From Bacteroidales bacterium Bact_22 (lineage in GTDB: Bacteria; Bacteroidota; Bacteroidia; Bacteroidales; F082), in contig LUZN01000006.1 of the NCBI GenBank assembly GCA_001603665.1, positions 1 to 50,301 on the forward strand: a stretch of DNA of 50,301 bases, written 5' to 3'. The position numbers were made by a program, and so were the translations under genes. Under the pieces are notes generated by a model, which was not told where the DNA came from, made no database searches, and worked only from the letters and a program-made list of their open reading frames with translations. Shown here one piece after another: positions 40,707-48,358 of this stretch. The first letter of the stretch is position 1. The number at the start of each line of letters is the position of its first letter.

Positions 40707-41266
40707 TATTTAATGACGTTGTTATCAAAAAACTCGGTCAATCCTTTACGTGCGTCAGCGATCTTGGCATACCATTCCTCACTTGAGTTCTGCCCGACCA
40801 CGTCAGTGACATATTTCACAGCAATGAATGGGATTCCCATCTCGCGGCAGACGTCGGCCTCAGCGTATGATTCCATATCGATGACATCGCCTTCAATATC
40901 AGCGCCTTGCGTGATGAATGAATCGCCGGTGTTACAGGTGCCATACATTAATTGGTGCCCTGTAAAGACGCGATTAATCGCGTCTCTATCGAACTCTATT
41001 TCAGAGACGACACCGTTGAGGGTAACCTTGCGTAAATCTCTGTCAATGAAATGGTTACAAACAAAAATATCGCCGACTTTATGATTTATCGTACCAGCAG
41101 TTCCGAAATTTATCACCATATCGGGATGATATTCACAGATGGCGCGCATAGTCCGCATCGCCGCATTCACCTTACCTATGCCAGTTTCAACGTAAATCAC
41201 CTCAGCATTAGGGATGTTAATCTCAACTTTTTCTTCAGGAATAGCGTAAACCAATAAAATCTTCAT
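40706..41266 (-). CDS. MTA/SAH nucleosidase-like phosphorylase superfamily protein
   Basis: Predicted to hydrolyse 5'-methylthioadenosine or S-adenosylhomocysteine, or a related nucleoside. The chain is short, 186 aa from ATG 41266 (MKILLVYAIPEEK), against about 230 in E. coli MTAN. Motifs present: AIPEEK with an acidic residue at the E12 position, ETGIGKVNAAM, MVINFGTAGTI, DMESYAEADVCREMGIPF (DMEG in relatives) and YVTD with the catalytic Asp. A palindromic repeat in the frame codes DRDAINRVFTGH between strands. Because the length is reduced and the motifs vary, the substrate is uncertain. The gene is coupled to ygiQ. Confidence 0.78.
   Translation of the reverse strand: MKILLVYAIPEEKVEINIPNAEVIYVETGIGKVNAAMRTMRAICEYHPDMVINFGTAGTINHKVGDIFVCNHFIDRDLRKVTLNGVVSEIEFDRDAINRVFTGHQLMYGTCNTGDSFITQGADIEGDVIDMESYAEADVCREMGIPFIAVKYVTDVVGQNSSEEWYAKIADARKGLTEFFDNNVIK
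40962..40988. repeat. Palindrome inside the nucleosidase gene
   Basis: AGACGCGATT and its exact reverse complement (40966-40985), flanked by GTAA on the left and CTAT on the right. On the minus strand it begins ATAGAGACGCGATT, matching the GTAGAGACG family with one arm change. It encodes DRDAINRVF in frame. Confidence 0.88.
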
Positions 41267-41280
41267 AATCAATAGTAATT

Positions 41281-42459
41281 TCATAACAAATTTATTGTTA
41301 AATATGTCATTGTTTCCATTCCGATTTTTAGCGATTCTTCGTCGATATCGAAATTCGCGGTATGCTGTTTAAATTCTATACCTTTCGAAGAATTGGAGGT
41401 GCCCAAACGATAGAAACATGCCGGTATTTTTTGCGAGTACCAGGCAAAGTCCTCCGCTGTCATCAGCTGAGGCAGATTTTTAACCTTTTTTTCACCTAAA
41501 AGCTCTTTCGCTAAAGCGGTGCATTTAATGGTCAATTCGACATCATTTTTCAATGAAGGATAACCCTGTTCAATCAAAACTTCAGCATCGCAACCATATT
41601 CTGATGCGATTTCTTTTGCAATTTTTAAAATATTGTCTTTTAACGACTTACGCTTATCTTCATCGAAAGTGCGCATTGTGCCTTTCAGCTTCACCTCGGA
41701 AGGAATGACGTTGTAGGTCCCGTCGGCGGCAAAACCGCCAAATGCCAATAAAACGTCGCCATTTTCTGGATACAATTGCGACAATTTTGAAACTATTTTC
41801 GCCGCTGCCAGCAACGCATTATCGCGCTCGGCAGGTTTCGCGGCATGTCCGCCCCTGCCCTTCACGGTGATGTTGACCTCGTCGGACGATGCCATATACG
41901 GACCGGCATGGAAACCGACCTCTCCGCAAGGCAAATCAGGGTAAACGTGCTGTCCGATAATTAAATCGACATCATCGAGGACGCCTTCTTTGATCATCAG
42001 CGACGCTCCGCCAGGCAGTTTTTCTTCGCCAGGTTGGAAAATGAGCTTTATAGTGCCCGAGAATTTATCGCGTAAATCATTGAGGATGAAGGCAGTACCA
42101 AGCAGCATCGCAATGTGGGCGTCGTGACCGCAGGCATGCATCACGCCGGGGTTGACGGAACGATAAGGAACGTTTGATGTTTCCTGGATTGGGAGGGCGT
42201 CCATGTCGGCACGGAGAGCTATGGTCGGCAATTGACAATTGATAATTGATAATTGACAATTACCTTTTATCGTCGCGACGATGCCATATCCAGCGATATC
42301 CGATTGATACTCAATGTTTTTTGAAGCAAGATAACGTTTGATAAGTTCGGCGGTGTTCTTCTCGCAGAAGCTCAATTCAGGATGCTGATGAAGCTCGCGG
42401 CGGATGGCAACGACCGTCTCAAAATACTGTTTTGACTTTTCAACTATTATTTGCTCCAT
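41281..42459 (-). CDS. M20 family amidohydrolase (peptidase/deacylase)
   Basis: Zinc enzyme of the M20D group, which includes N-acyl amino acid deacylases such as hippurate hydrolase. The chain from ATG 42459 (MEQIIVEK) is 392 aa. Motifs are ALRADMDALPIQE, MHACGHDAHIAMLLG (metal-binding CGHDAH), FQPGEEKLPGGA (catalytic and metal Glu) and the dimer lid KGRGGHAAKP. No signal peptide, so it acts in the cytoplasm. Just before ALRAD, the stretch GNCQLSIINCQLPT is encoded by a 33 bp AATTGACAATTGAT-type repeat inserted in frame. The substrate is not known. It leads the M20-nucleosidase-YgiQ run and shares a divergent promoter region with the carboxyltransferase gene. Confidence 0.92.
   Translation of the reverse strand: MEQIIVEKSKQYFETVVAIRRELHQHPELSFCEKNTAELIKRYLASKNIEYQSDIAGYGIVATIKGNCQLSIINCQLPTIALRADMDALPIQETSNVPYRSVNPGVMHACGHDAHIAMLLGTAFILNDLRDKFSGTIKLIFQPGEEKLPGGASLMIKEGVLDDVDLIIGQHVYPDLPCGEVGFHAGPYMASSDEVNITVKGRGGHAAKPAERDNALLAAAKIVSKLSQLYPENGDVLLAFGGFAADGTYNVIPSEVKLKGTMRTFDEDKRKSLKDNILKIAKEIASEYGCDAEVLIEQGYPSLKNDVELTIKCTALAKELLGEKKVKNLPQLMTAEDFAWYSQKIPACFYRLGTSNSSKGIEFKQHTANFDIDEESLKIGMETMTYLTINLL
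42230..42262. repeat. AATTGACAATTGAT-type repeat inside the M20 gene
   Basis: AATTGACAATTGAT is followed by AATTGAT and AATTGACAATTA, in the same words as the repeat after iorB. It is 33 bp, a multiple of three, and encodes NCQLSIINCQL. It is also close to palindromic, since AATTGACAATT and AATTGTCAATT alternate on the two strands. Confidence 0.9.
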
Positions 42460-42477
42460 TTTGAAATTTATTTTTTG

Positions 42478-42507
42478 CAAAGATATGAAAAAAAGTTAGT
42501 AATTTTG
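42478..42507. promoter_or_regulatory. Overlapping divergent promoter boxes for M20 and carboxyltransferase genes
   Basis: On the minus strand, TATCTTTG at 42485-42478 lies 19 bp before the M20 start. On the plus strand, TAATTTTG at 42500-42507 is about 52 bp before the carboxyltransferase start, with a TTTG at 42474-42477 (22 bp spacer) that overlaps the minus box. The two promoters may interfere. Confidence 0.5.
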
Positions 42508-42559
42508 CAATCCCATTTAAAAGAGTCGAAAAAAGTATAAAATATAAAAGAAAACGAAC

Positions 42560-44326
42560 ATGAAAAAGGAAGTTAAATTTAGTCTCGTTTACCGCGACAT
42601 GTGGCAAAGCTCAGGCAAATACGTGCCTCGCAAGGACCAGCTGGAGAAGATAGCGCCGCTCATCATCGACATGAAGTGTTTCGACCGTGTTGAGACCAAT
42701 GGAGGCGCGGCCGAGCAGGTGAATCTGCTTTACGGCGAGAACCCGAATCCATCGGTGCGCGCGTTCACTGCCGCGTTGCACAAGGGCGGCATAGAGTGTC
42801 ACATGCTCGACCGCGCCCTTAACGCGTTGAGAATGAATCCGGTACCTGCCGACGTACGTCAGCTGATGTATAAGGTGAAAAAAGCCCAGGGCGTCGACAT
42901 CACCCGTATCTTCTGCGGATTGAACGACGTGCGTAACATCATCCCGTCGATTCAGTGGGCCAACGAGGCAGGCATGATTTCGCAGGCTGCCATGAGTATC
43001 ACCTATTCGCAGGTGCATACCGCCGAATATTACATGCACATGGCCGACGAACTCATCGCCGCTGGTGCTAAGGAAATCGCTCTCAAAGACATGGCCGGCG
43101 TCGGTCGTCCTGTCTCTTTAGGCAAGATCGTCAACCATATCAAGAGTCAACACCCTGAAATCATTGTGCAGTATCACGGTCACACCACCCCTGGCCTCTC
43201 GATGGCATCGGTCCTCGAGGTGTGCAAGGCAGGCTGCGACTACGTCGACGTGGCAATGGAGCCGCTCTCATGGGGCACCGTCCATCCTGACGTCATCTCG
43301 GTGGCAGCAATGCTGAAAGACGCAGGATTCCTTGTGAAAGACATCGACATGAAGACCTACATGGCTGCCCGCAGCATGACACAGAGCTTCATCGACGACT
43401 TCCTCGGCTATTGGATCGACCCGCGCAACCGTTACATCAACTCGTTGCTTGTGGGTTGCGGACTTCCAGGTGGCATGATGGGCTCTTTGATGGCCGACCT
43501 CAAGCCGGTGCACGCTGCTATCAACATGAACCGTAAGAACAAAGGTCTTCCGGAGCTCAGCGAAGACGAGATGCTCGTCGAGATGTTCCAGGAAGTGCAG
43601 GATATCTGGCCAAAACTCGGCAACCCGCCATTAGTGACGCCGTTCAGCCAGTACACGAAGAACATCGCCTTGATGAACCTCTTTGCGCTCAGCAAAGACG
43701 AGCCACGTTACGAGTCATCCATCGACCCTGCCGCTTGGGACATGATCCTCGGCAAGGCAGGAAAACTCCCGGGCACGCTGGCACCGGAGATTGTAGAGCT
43801 CGCCAAGAAGAAAGGCTTCGAGTTCTTCACTGGCAACCCGCAGGACAACTATCCTGACGCCCTGCCGCATTTCATCGAAGAGATGAAGAAAGAAGGCTGG
43901 GACCGCGGTCAGGACGATGAGGAACTGTTCGAGTTTGCGATGCACGAGAAACAGTATCGTGAATATAAGTCGGGCGAGGCAAAACGTCGTTTCAACCAGG
44001 AATTAGAGGCTAAGATGAAGGTAAAAGCCGAATCGAGCGGCATCACCGTCAACCTCGACGATTTGAGAAAAATGCGTCACCCGAACGCCGAAGCCGTGAC
44101 ATCACCGGTGAGCGGCCGTATCATCTGGGAACTCGACGCCTACGAGAAGTCGATACCGCCTGCGACAGGCACCAAATACAACGAAGGCGACACCTTCTGC
44201 TATGTGCAGACACCTTACGCCCCTGAGGAAGTCAAGACCAACTGGAGCGGGAAACTCGTGGAGGTCATCGCCGAACAGGGCAAGGTCGTGAAGAAAGGCG
44301 ATATTTTGGCGTTTATTGAAAAATAA
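42560..44326 (+). CDS. Carboxyltransferase (OadA/pyruvate carboxylase B-like) with lysine-less biotinyl-like tail
   Basis: The TIM-barrel carboxyltransferase domain moves CO2 between biotin and an oxoacid. Metal ligands are all visible: Asp13 in YRDMWQS (RDAHQS in most relatives), Lys176 in ALKDMAG (the lysine that is usually carbamylated), and His206 and His208 in QYHGHTT. A linker follows and the last 80 residues look like a biotinyl domain (VTSPVSGRIIWEL, TKYNEGDTFCYVQTPY, WSGKLVEVIAEQGKVVKKG). Where AMKM should carry biotin the chain reads TPYAPEEV, with no lysine. So it either works with a separate biotin protein or has changed role. No oadB/oadG genes are near. Best called a carboxyltransferase-family protein. 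Confidence 0.8.
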   Translation: MKKEVKFSLVYRDMWQSSGKYVPRKDQLEKIAPLIIDMKCFDRVETNGGAAEQVNLLYGENPNPSVRAFTAALHKGGIECHMLDRALNALRMNPVPADVRQLMYKVKKAQGVDITRIFCGLNDVRNIIPSIQWANEAGMISQAAMSITYSQVHTAEYYMHMADELIAAGAKEIALKDMAGVGRPVSLGKIVNHIKSQHPEIIVQYHGHTTPGLSMASVLEVCKAGCDYVDVAMEPLSWGTVHPDVISVAAMLKDAGFLVKDIDMKTYMAARSMTQSFIDDFLGYWIDPRNRYINSLLVGCGLPGGMMGSLMADLKPVHAAINMNRKNKGLPELSEDEMLVEMFQEVQDIWPKLGNPPLVTPFSQYTKNIALMNLFALSKDEPRYESSIDPAAWDMILGKAGKLPGTLAPEIVELAKKKGFEFFTGNPQDNYPDALPHFIEEMKKEGWDRGQDDEELFEFAMHEKQYREYKSGEAKRRFNQELEAKMKVKAESSGITVNLDDLRKMRHPNAEAVTSPVSGRIIWELDAYEKSIPPATGTKYNEGDTFCYVQTPYAPEEVKTNWSGKLVEVIAEQGKVVKKGDILAFIEK

Positions 44327-44349
44327 ACCGGTTGCCACCGAAAAAAAAC

Positions 44350-44378
44350 GTAGAGACGTCACATTGTGGCGTCTCTAC
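44350..44378. repeat. GTAGAGACG palindrome between convergent genes
   Basis: GTAGAGACG/CGTCTCTAC arms, extended inward by TCACA/TGTGG to a 14 bp stem with one G-T type mismatch and a 2-base loop. A run of A precedes and ATTATTTTAT follows, so it can also serve as the terminator for both convergent genes. Confidence 0.88.
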
Positions 44379-44400
44379 ATTATTTTATCAATAGTTTTTC

Positions 44401-45696
44401 CTAGAAATCCAGTTTTGTCTTCACGAAACCTTTGATCTCCTCTTTTGATGCGTTGACGCCGAAAACCTTGTCAGGTTTCAGATACCAGACGTCGTTGTGC
44501 TCTTTAAACAGCGCCTCACCGCCGCCGGTGATATTGAGCATGATCACGTCGTCGGCCTTGACCTGTTTGTTAGCGATTGCCTGTATCAGCGAAGCCGTTG
44601 CCACACCGGCGGCGTGATAGATGTCGATACCTTCAGTATCTTTGAACATATCGCAAGCCTTCTGAGCCTCGTCGTTGCTCACAGCAAACATGTCACCCTT
44701 TGAATCTTCAAGCGCGTCGAAGAGTCCGCCAGCCAACGAATACGGAGGCTTTCTGTTTGACAGCACCTTAGCGCAGATCTCAGCCGCGTCTTTACGTGCC
44801 TGCTCGGCATCGTAAGGCAGCATAGCCCTCGAATGAGCCTTCCACGCATCGTACATCGGGGTGAACGGCTTGTTTTGCGAAACATAAATCTTAGCTTTGT
44901 TCGTTCCAAATCGTCCGTCTTCGATGAATCTCAAGTTAGCCTCCCACGCCGCGATGGCGCCTGTTCCGCTGCCTACGGCCTGGAAATAATAATCCGGTAT
45001 CCTTCCGATAAAAGTCACCGCCGACATCATGGTGGTGCTCATGCCATCGCGGCGTGCGATGTTCTTGGCGCCGCCCTCAGCAAAGAAGCCGTCCATCTCG
45101 CAGACGATATTACCGAGGTTGATAGCATCGAAATAGTCGCTTCCGCTCTCGGTGCAAAGCAGTTTCACGCAAGGATTCAATGGTTTTTCGAACCACAACG
45201 CGTTGATGTTATCCTCCGGAACCGTCAGCAAAAGCTTGATGTTATTGTCGGAACATACCTGTGCGAAAGCCCTTGCGGTGTTGCCTGCCGACGACACCAC
45301 CATCACCTGGTCGCGCATCTCAGCGCCGAGACGTGCGCAGACGGAATAAGCCTCAGTCTCCTTGAAGGAGCAAGTACGCATCCTAGCGCCAATCTCAGGA
45401 TAATAACCATTGAAAGTGATGTATAAGTTATTGAGCCCCAGCTTCTTGGCAAGATTTTTACTCTTATAAGTCACCGGGCAAGAGGCGCCTTTCAGCAGAT
45501 TCTTTATCGGAAGCCAGTCGGCAAAACGGTAAAGACCGCCATTTTCCTCTTTCACCTCGAGTTGTTTCTTCTCATAAATAGCACGAATCAAGCTCGGTTT
45601 CTCGCTATTCGGAAAATCGAGCATCCAACCAGAATCTTCACCGATACGACCGTCGGCTACGCATTGCACTTTGTATTTTGTCGGAATAAAAGCCAT
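44401..45696 (-). CDS. Cysteate synthase-like PLP enzyme (threonine synthase superfamily)
   Basis: PLP-dependent fold type II enzyme. The PLP lysine is in TCSFKETEAY, followed by VVSSAGNTARAFAQV (PLP-contact SSAGNTA motif), YYFQAVGSGTGAIAAWEA and LNITGGGEA (phosphate-binding glycine loop). The overall pattern, including FNGYYPEIGARMRTCSFKE, matches cysteate synthase as I know it from methanogens and Bacteroidota, which makes L-cysteate from O-phosphoserine and sulfite. In Bacteroidota cysteate is a precursor of sulfonolipids (capnine). A threonine synthase is the alternative. I use the ATG at 45696 (MAFIPTKYKV); another at 45705 is possible. It is alone in its unit. Confidence 0.75.
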   Translation of the reverse strand: MAFIPTKYKVQCVADGRIGEDSGWMLDFPNSEKPSLIRAIYEKKQLEVKEENGGLYRFADWLPIKNLLKGASCPVTYKSKNLAKKLGLNNLYITFNGYYPEIGARMRTCSFKETEAYSVCARLGAEMRDQVMVVSSAGNTARAFAQVCSDNNIKLLLTVPEDNINALWFEKPLNPCVKLLCTESGSDYFDAINLGNIVCEMDGFFAEGGAKNIARRDGMSTTMMSAVTFIGRIPDYYFQAVGSGTGAIAAWEANLRFIEDGRFGTNKAKIYVSQNKPFTPMYDAWKAHSRAMLPYDAEQARKDAAEICAKVLSNRKPPYSLAGGLFDALEDSKGDMFAVSNDEAQKACDMFKDTEGIDIYHAAGVATASLIQAIANKQVKADDVIMLNITGGGEALFKEHNDVWYLKPDKVFGVNASKEEIKGFVKTKLDF

Positions 45697-45717
45697 AAAA
45701 AACATTTTTTAGCATTG

Positions 45718-45725
45718 CAAAGATA
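45718..45725 (-). promoter_or_regulatory. -7 promoter box for the cysteate synthase-like gene
   Basis: TATCTTTG on the minus strand, 13 bp from ATG 45705 and 22 bp from ATG 45696. The spacing favours 45696. No TTG -33. Confidence 0.45.
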
Positions 45726-45796
45726 GTAAAATATCTTACTAATTTGATAAAAATTTATTTTTTTGCACAAAGACGTGCTTTTTGACAAAAAATTTG

Positions 45797-45804
45797 TATC
45801 TTTG
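45797..45804 (+). promoter_or_regulatory. -7 promoter box for the C1 peptidase pair
   Basis: TATCTTTG, 40 bp upstream of the start at 45845. The leader holds an AT-rich ATTTAAATTTAAATTC repeat (about 45820-45841) of the same kind as at 6731. No well-spaced -33 box. Confidence 0.5.
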
Positions 45805-45844
45805 TAGGTTAATTTGATTTAAATTTAAATTCAAAATTTAAGAT

Positions 45845-47044
45845 ATGAAAACGCTGAAAATCACATTATTACTATTCGCTTCAATGCTTTTCGCCTTGCC
45901 GATGCAGGCTCAGAAAGAAGAGAAACCTGTCTACCAGTTCACCGACGACGTTGAGGTTCCTCACACCATCGTACAAAATCAGGCTAAGTCGGGCACATGC
46001 TGGTGCTTTGCCGGCACAGGCTTCGCTGAAGCTGAGATTTTAAGAAAATACAATGTGAAGCTCAACCTTTCAGAGATGTTTTCGGTGCGTTGGGCTTACA
46101 CCAAGAAATTCGACCGTTTCGTAAAACTGCACACTGCCACCAACCTAAGCGTGGGCGGTGAGATCTGCGACGTGCTTTATGCCATCAACGATGCAGGTAT
46201 GATCACCGATGAGGCCTACAGCGGTCTCGTGATCGGCGACGACAGACACAATCATTCAGAACTGCAGGGTGCCATCGACGGCTATGCCCGACTGGTATGC
46301 AAGAAAAGCAACGGACGCATACTCTTCGAGACCTATCCTAAGGTTTTGAACAGCATCCTCGACGCTTATCTTGGCGAGGTACCTGAAGAGTTTGAATACG
46401 AAGGCGTGAAATACACTCCAAAGTCATTCGCAGAGAAATATGCTCTGGACATCAACGAATACGTGCAGTTCTCTTCATTCCTCGATCAGGAGATGTACAA
46501 GCCATTCCTCATGCTCATCCCCGACAACTGGACCTACACCATGACTTACAACATGGGTTTCGACGAGATGATGGCAGAGGTCGACAATGCCTTGAACAAC
46601 GGCTACACCGTAGGCTGGGCGCAGGATGTCAGCGACAAAGGCTTCTCACGTAAGGCCGGCGTCGCCATCGTCCCTGAAGACGACGTCAACAAGATTCGCG
46701 AGAGCAATCCTAAGGCATTCAAGAAGATGACCGACGAGGAAGTGCTTGAAAAACAATACTCTTTCGAGTATATCATGCCTGAAAAAGAGATCACAGCTGA
46801 GATTCACCAGCAGGCTTATGACGACTGGAGCACCGGCGACGACCACAGTATGCTGCTCGTAGGCATCGCTCACGACCAGAACGGCACAAAGTATTATAAG
46901 GTAAAGAACTCATGGGGCGAGACAGGCCCTTACAAAGGCTACTGGTACTGCTCAGAGGAGTTCGTGAAGCTGCACACTGTGTTCTTCACAGTGAATAAAG
47001 CCGCTTTCAGCGATGGAATGAAAGACAAATTATCAATCAAATAA
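45845..47044 (+). CDS. C1 family cysteine peptidase (bleomycin hydrolase-like), copy 1
   Basis: Exported papain-like peptidase: residues 1-22 are a signal peptide (MKTLKITLLLFASMLFALPM then QAQ). The catalytic triad is seen as Gln46 and Cys52 in QNQAKSGTCWCFAG, His in DDHSMLLVG and Asn in KVKNSWGE. The general layout resembles PepC/bleomycin hydrolases, aminopeptidase-like enzymes, although the N-terminal signal peptide puts this one in the periplasm. 399 aa. Very similar to the next gene (GTCWC, DDH..., VKNSWG, TWT...MTYN versus NWR...KAYN), from which it is separated by 12 bp, so a tandem duplication is likely. Confidence 0.92.
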   Translation: MKTLKITLLLFASMLFALPMQAQKEEKPVYQFTDDVEVPHTIVQNQAKSGTCWCFAGTGFAEAEILRKYNVKLNLSEMFSVRWAYTKKFDRFVKLHTATNLSVGGEICDVLYAINDAGMITDEAYSGLVIGDDRHNHSELQGAIDGYARLVCKKSNGRILFETYPKVLNSILDAYLGEVPEEFEYEGVKYTPKSFAEKYALDINEYVQFSSFLDQEMYKPFLMLIPDNWTYTMTYNMGFDEMMAEVDNALNNGYTVGWAQDVSDKGFSRKAGVAIVPEDDVNKIRESNPKAFKKMTDEEVLEKQYSFEYIMPEKEITAEIHQQAYDDWSTGDDHSMLLVGIAHDQNGTKYYKVKNSWGETGPYKGYWYCSEEFVKLHTVFFTVNKAAFSDGMKDKLSIK

Positions 47045-47056
47045 ATTTTTAATACA

Positions 47057-48301
47057 ATGAAATTCAAGCACTTATTTCTGGCAGCCGCTCTCATTTTGAG
47101 CGTGTCAGCATTTGCACAACCAATGCCTCCACTAGGCGATCAGAAACCAGAGGAAGCAGAAGGCTACAAATTCGAAATCATCAAGGAATTGCCTATCACA
47201 CCTGTGAAAGACCAGAACAGAGCAGGTACCTGCTGGTGCTACTCGACACTCGGCTTCTTCGAGGCAGAATTGCTCCGTATGGGCAAGCCTGAGTACGATT
47301 TCTCGGAGATGTACATCGTTTACAAGACTTATGAAGACAGAGCAGAAAAGGCAGTGCGCACTCACGGCGACGTCTCCTTCTCACAAGGCGGCGCATTCGG
47401 CGATGTGATCTATGCCATCAAGCATTACGGCCTCGTCCCAGACGAAGAGATGAGAGCAGGTCAGATGCATGGCGACAGTCTCTCCGATTTCTCAGAGTTT
47501 TCAACGGTTTGCGACCCATTCGTTGAAGCAGCTGCAAAGAAATGCAAGACCCTCCAGCTCGGCACCGACGAGAACCACACTCCTCTTTGGAAGACAGCTC
47601 TCAGAGGCATCCTCGACGCCTACATCGGCAAATGCCCGGAAGAGTTCACCTACAAAGGAAAGAAATATGACCCAATGTCATTTGCTAAGTCGACAGGTCT
47701 GAACATGGACGACTATGTCAACATCGCTTCGTTTGCTCACCAGCCTTGGTACGAAGAGTTCGTCATCGAGGTGCAGGACAACTGGCGCTGGGGCAAAGCC
47801 TACAACCTTCCTATCGACGAGTTTATGCAGATCATGAACTACGCTATCGACAACGACTACCCGATCGCTTGGGGTGCCGACGTCAGCGAGAAGGGCTGGC
47901 TCCGCGGTAAGATGGCAGGCGTTTGCGTGCTTCCAGACCTTGAGAATCAATCAGATAAAGCAGGCACCGACTTCGCACATTGGAATGGCCTCAGCATGGC
48001 CGACCGCCAGAAGGAAGCCATGAGCAAGCCAACACCACAGCGCTGGGTTACCGATCAGGACCGTCTCGACGCCTACAACAACTTCGAGACCACAGACGAC
48101 CACGGCATGGTGATCTACGGTAAGGCAAAAGACCAGATGGGCAATGTCTACTTCCTGGTTAAGAACTCATGGGGCGATGCCGGCAACTACCACGGAATCT
48201 GGTACGCATCAGAGGCTTTCGTTCGCTACAAGACCTTGAACTGCGTTGTTCATAAGAACGCCATTCCAAAGGATCTTAAGAAAAAACTTGGAATCAAGTA
48301 A
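47057..48301 (+). CDS. C1 family cysteine peptidase (bleomycin hydrolase-like), copy 2
   Basis: Second exported papain-like peptidase with signal peptide MKFKHLFLAAALILSVSAFA. The active site is Gln53 and Cys59 in KDQNRAGTCWCYS, His in TTDDHGMVIYG and Asn in VKNSWGD. It is 414 aa, 15 longer than its neighbour, with an extra segment WNGLSMADRQKEAMSKPTPQ before the His motif. The two differ throughout, so the duplication is old, and substrate preference has probably diverged. Both may serve peptide scavenging outside the cell membrane. Confidence 0.92.
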   Translation: MKFKHLFLAAALILSVSAFAQPMPPLGDQKPEEAEGYKFEIIKELPITPVKDQNRAGTCWCYSTLGFFEAELLRMGKPEYDFSEMYIVYKTYEDRAEKAVRTHGDVSFSQGGAFGDVIYAIKHYGLVPDEEMRAGQMHGDSLSDFSEFSTVCDPFVEAAAKKCKTLQLGTDENHTPLWKTALRGILDAYIGKCPEEFTYKGKKYDPMSFAKSTGLNMDDYVNIASFAHQPWYEEFVIEVQDNWRWGKAYNLPIDEFMQIMNYAIDNDYPIAWGADVSEKGWLRGKMAGVCVLPDLENQSDKAGTDFAHWNGLSMADRQKEAMSKPTPQRWVTDQDRLDAYNNFETTDDHGMVIYGKAKDQMGNVYFLVKNSWGDAGNYHGIWYASEAFVRYKTLNCVVHKNAIPKDLKKKLGIK

Positions 48302-48307
48302 AGTTTG

Positions 48308-48342
48308 AAGTTAGGAGTTAGATTTTTTCTAGCTCCTAACTT
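48308..48342. repeat. AAGTTAGGAG inverted repeat (terminator-like)
   Basis: Stem AAGTTAGGAG/CTCCTAACTT extended by TTAG/CTAG to 14 bp, around the loop ATTTTTT. It lies 7 bp after the peptidase stop, and no T run follows the stem, so it may be a repeat more than a terminator. Confidence 0.7.
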
Positions 48343-48358
48343 ACAATTGAGAAAAACG

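Noticed and set aside
48305-48358. N-terminal extension of the CYTH gene
   Set aside because: These codons are the inverted repeat; the ExExK motif expected near the N-terminus begins only at the internal ATG 48359.
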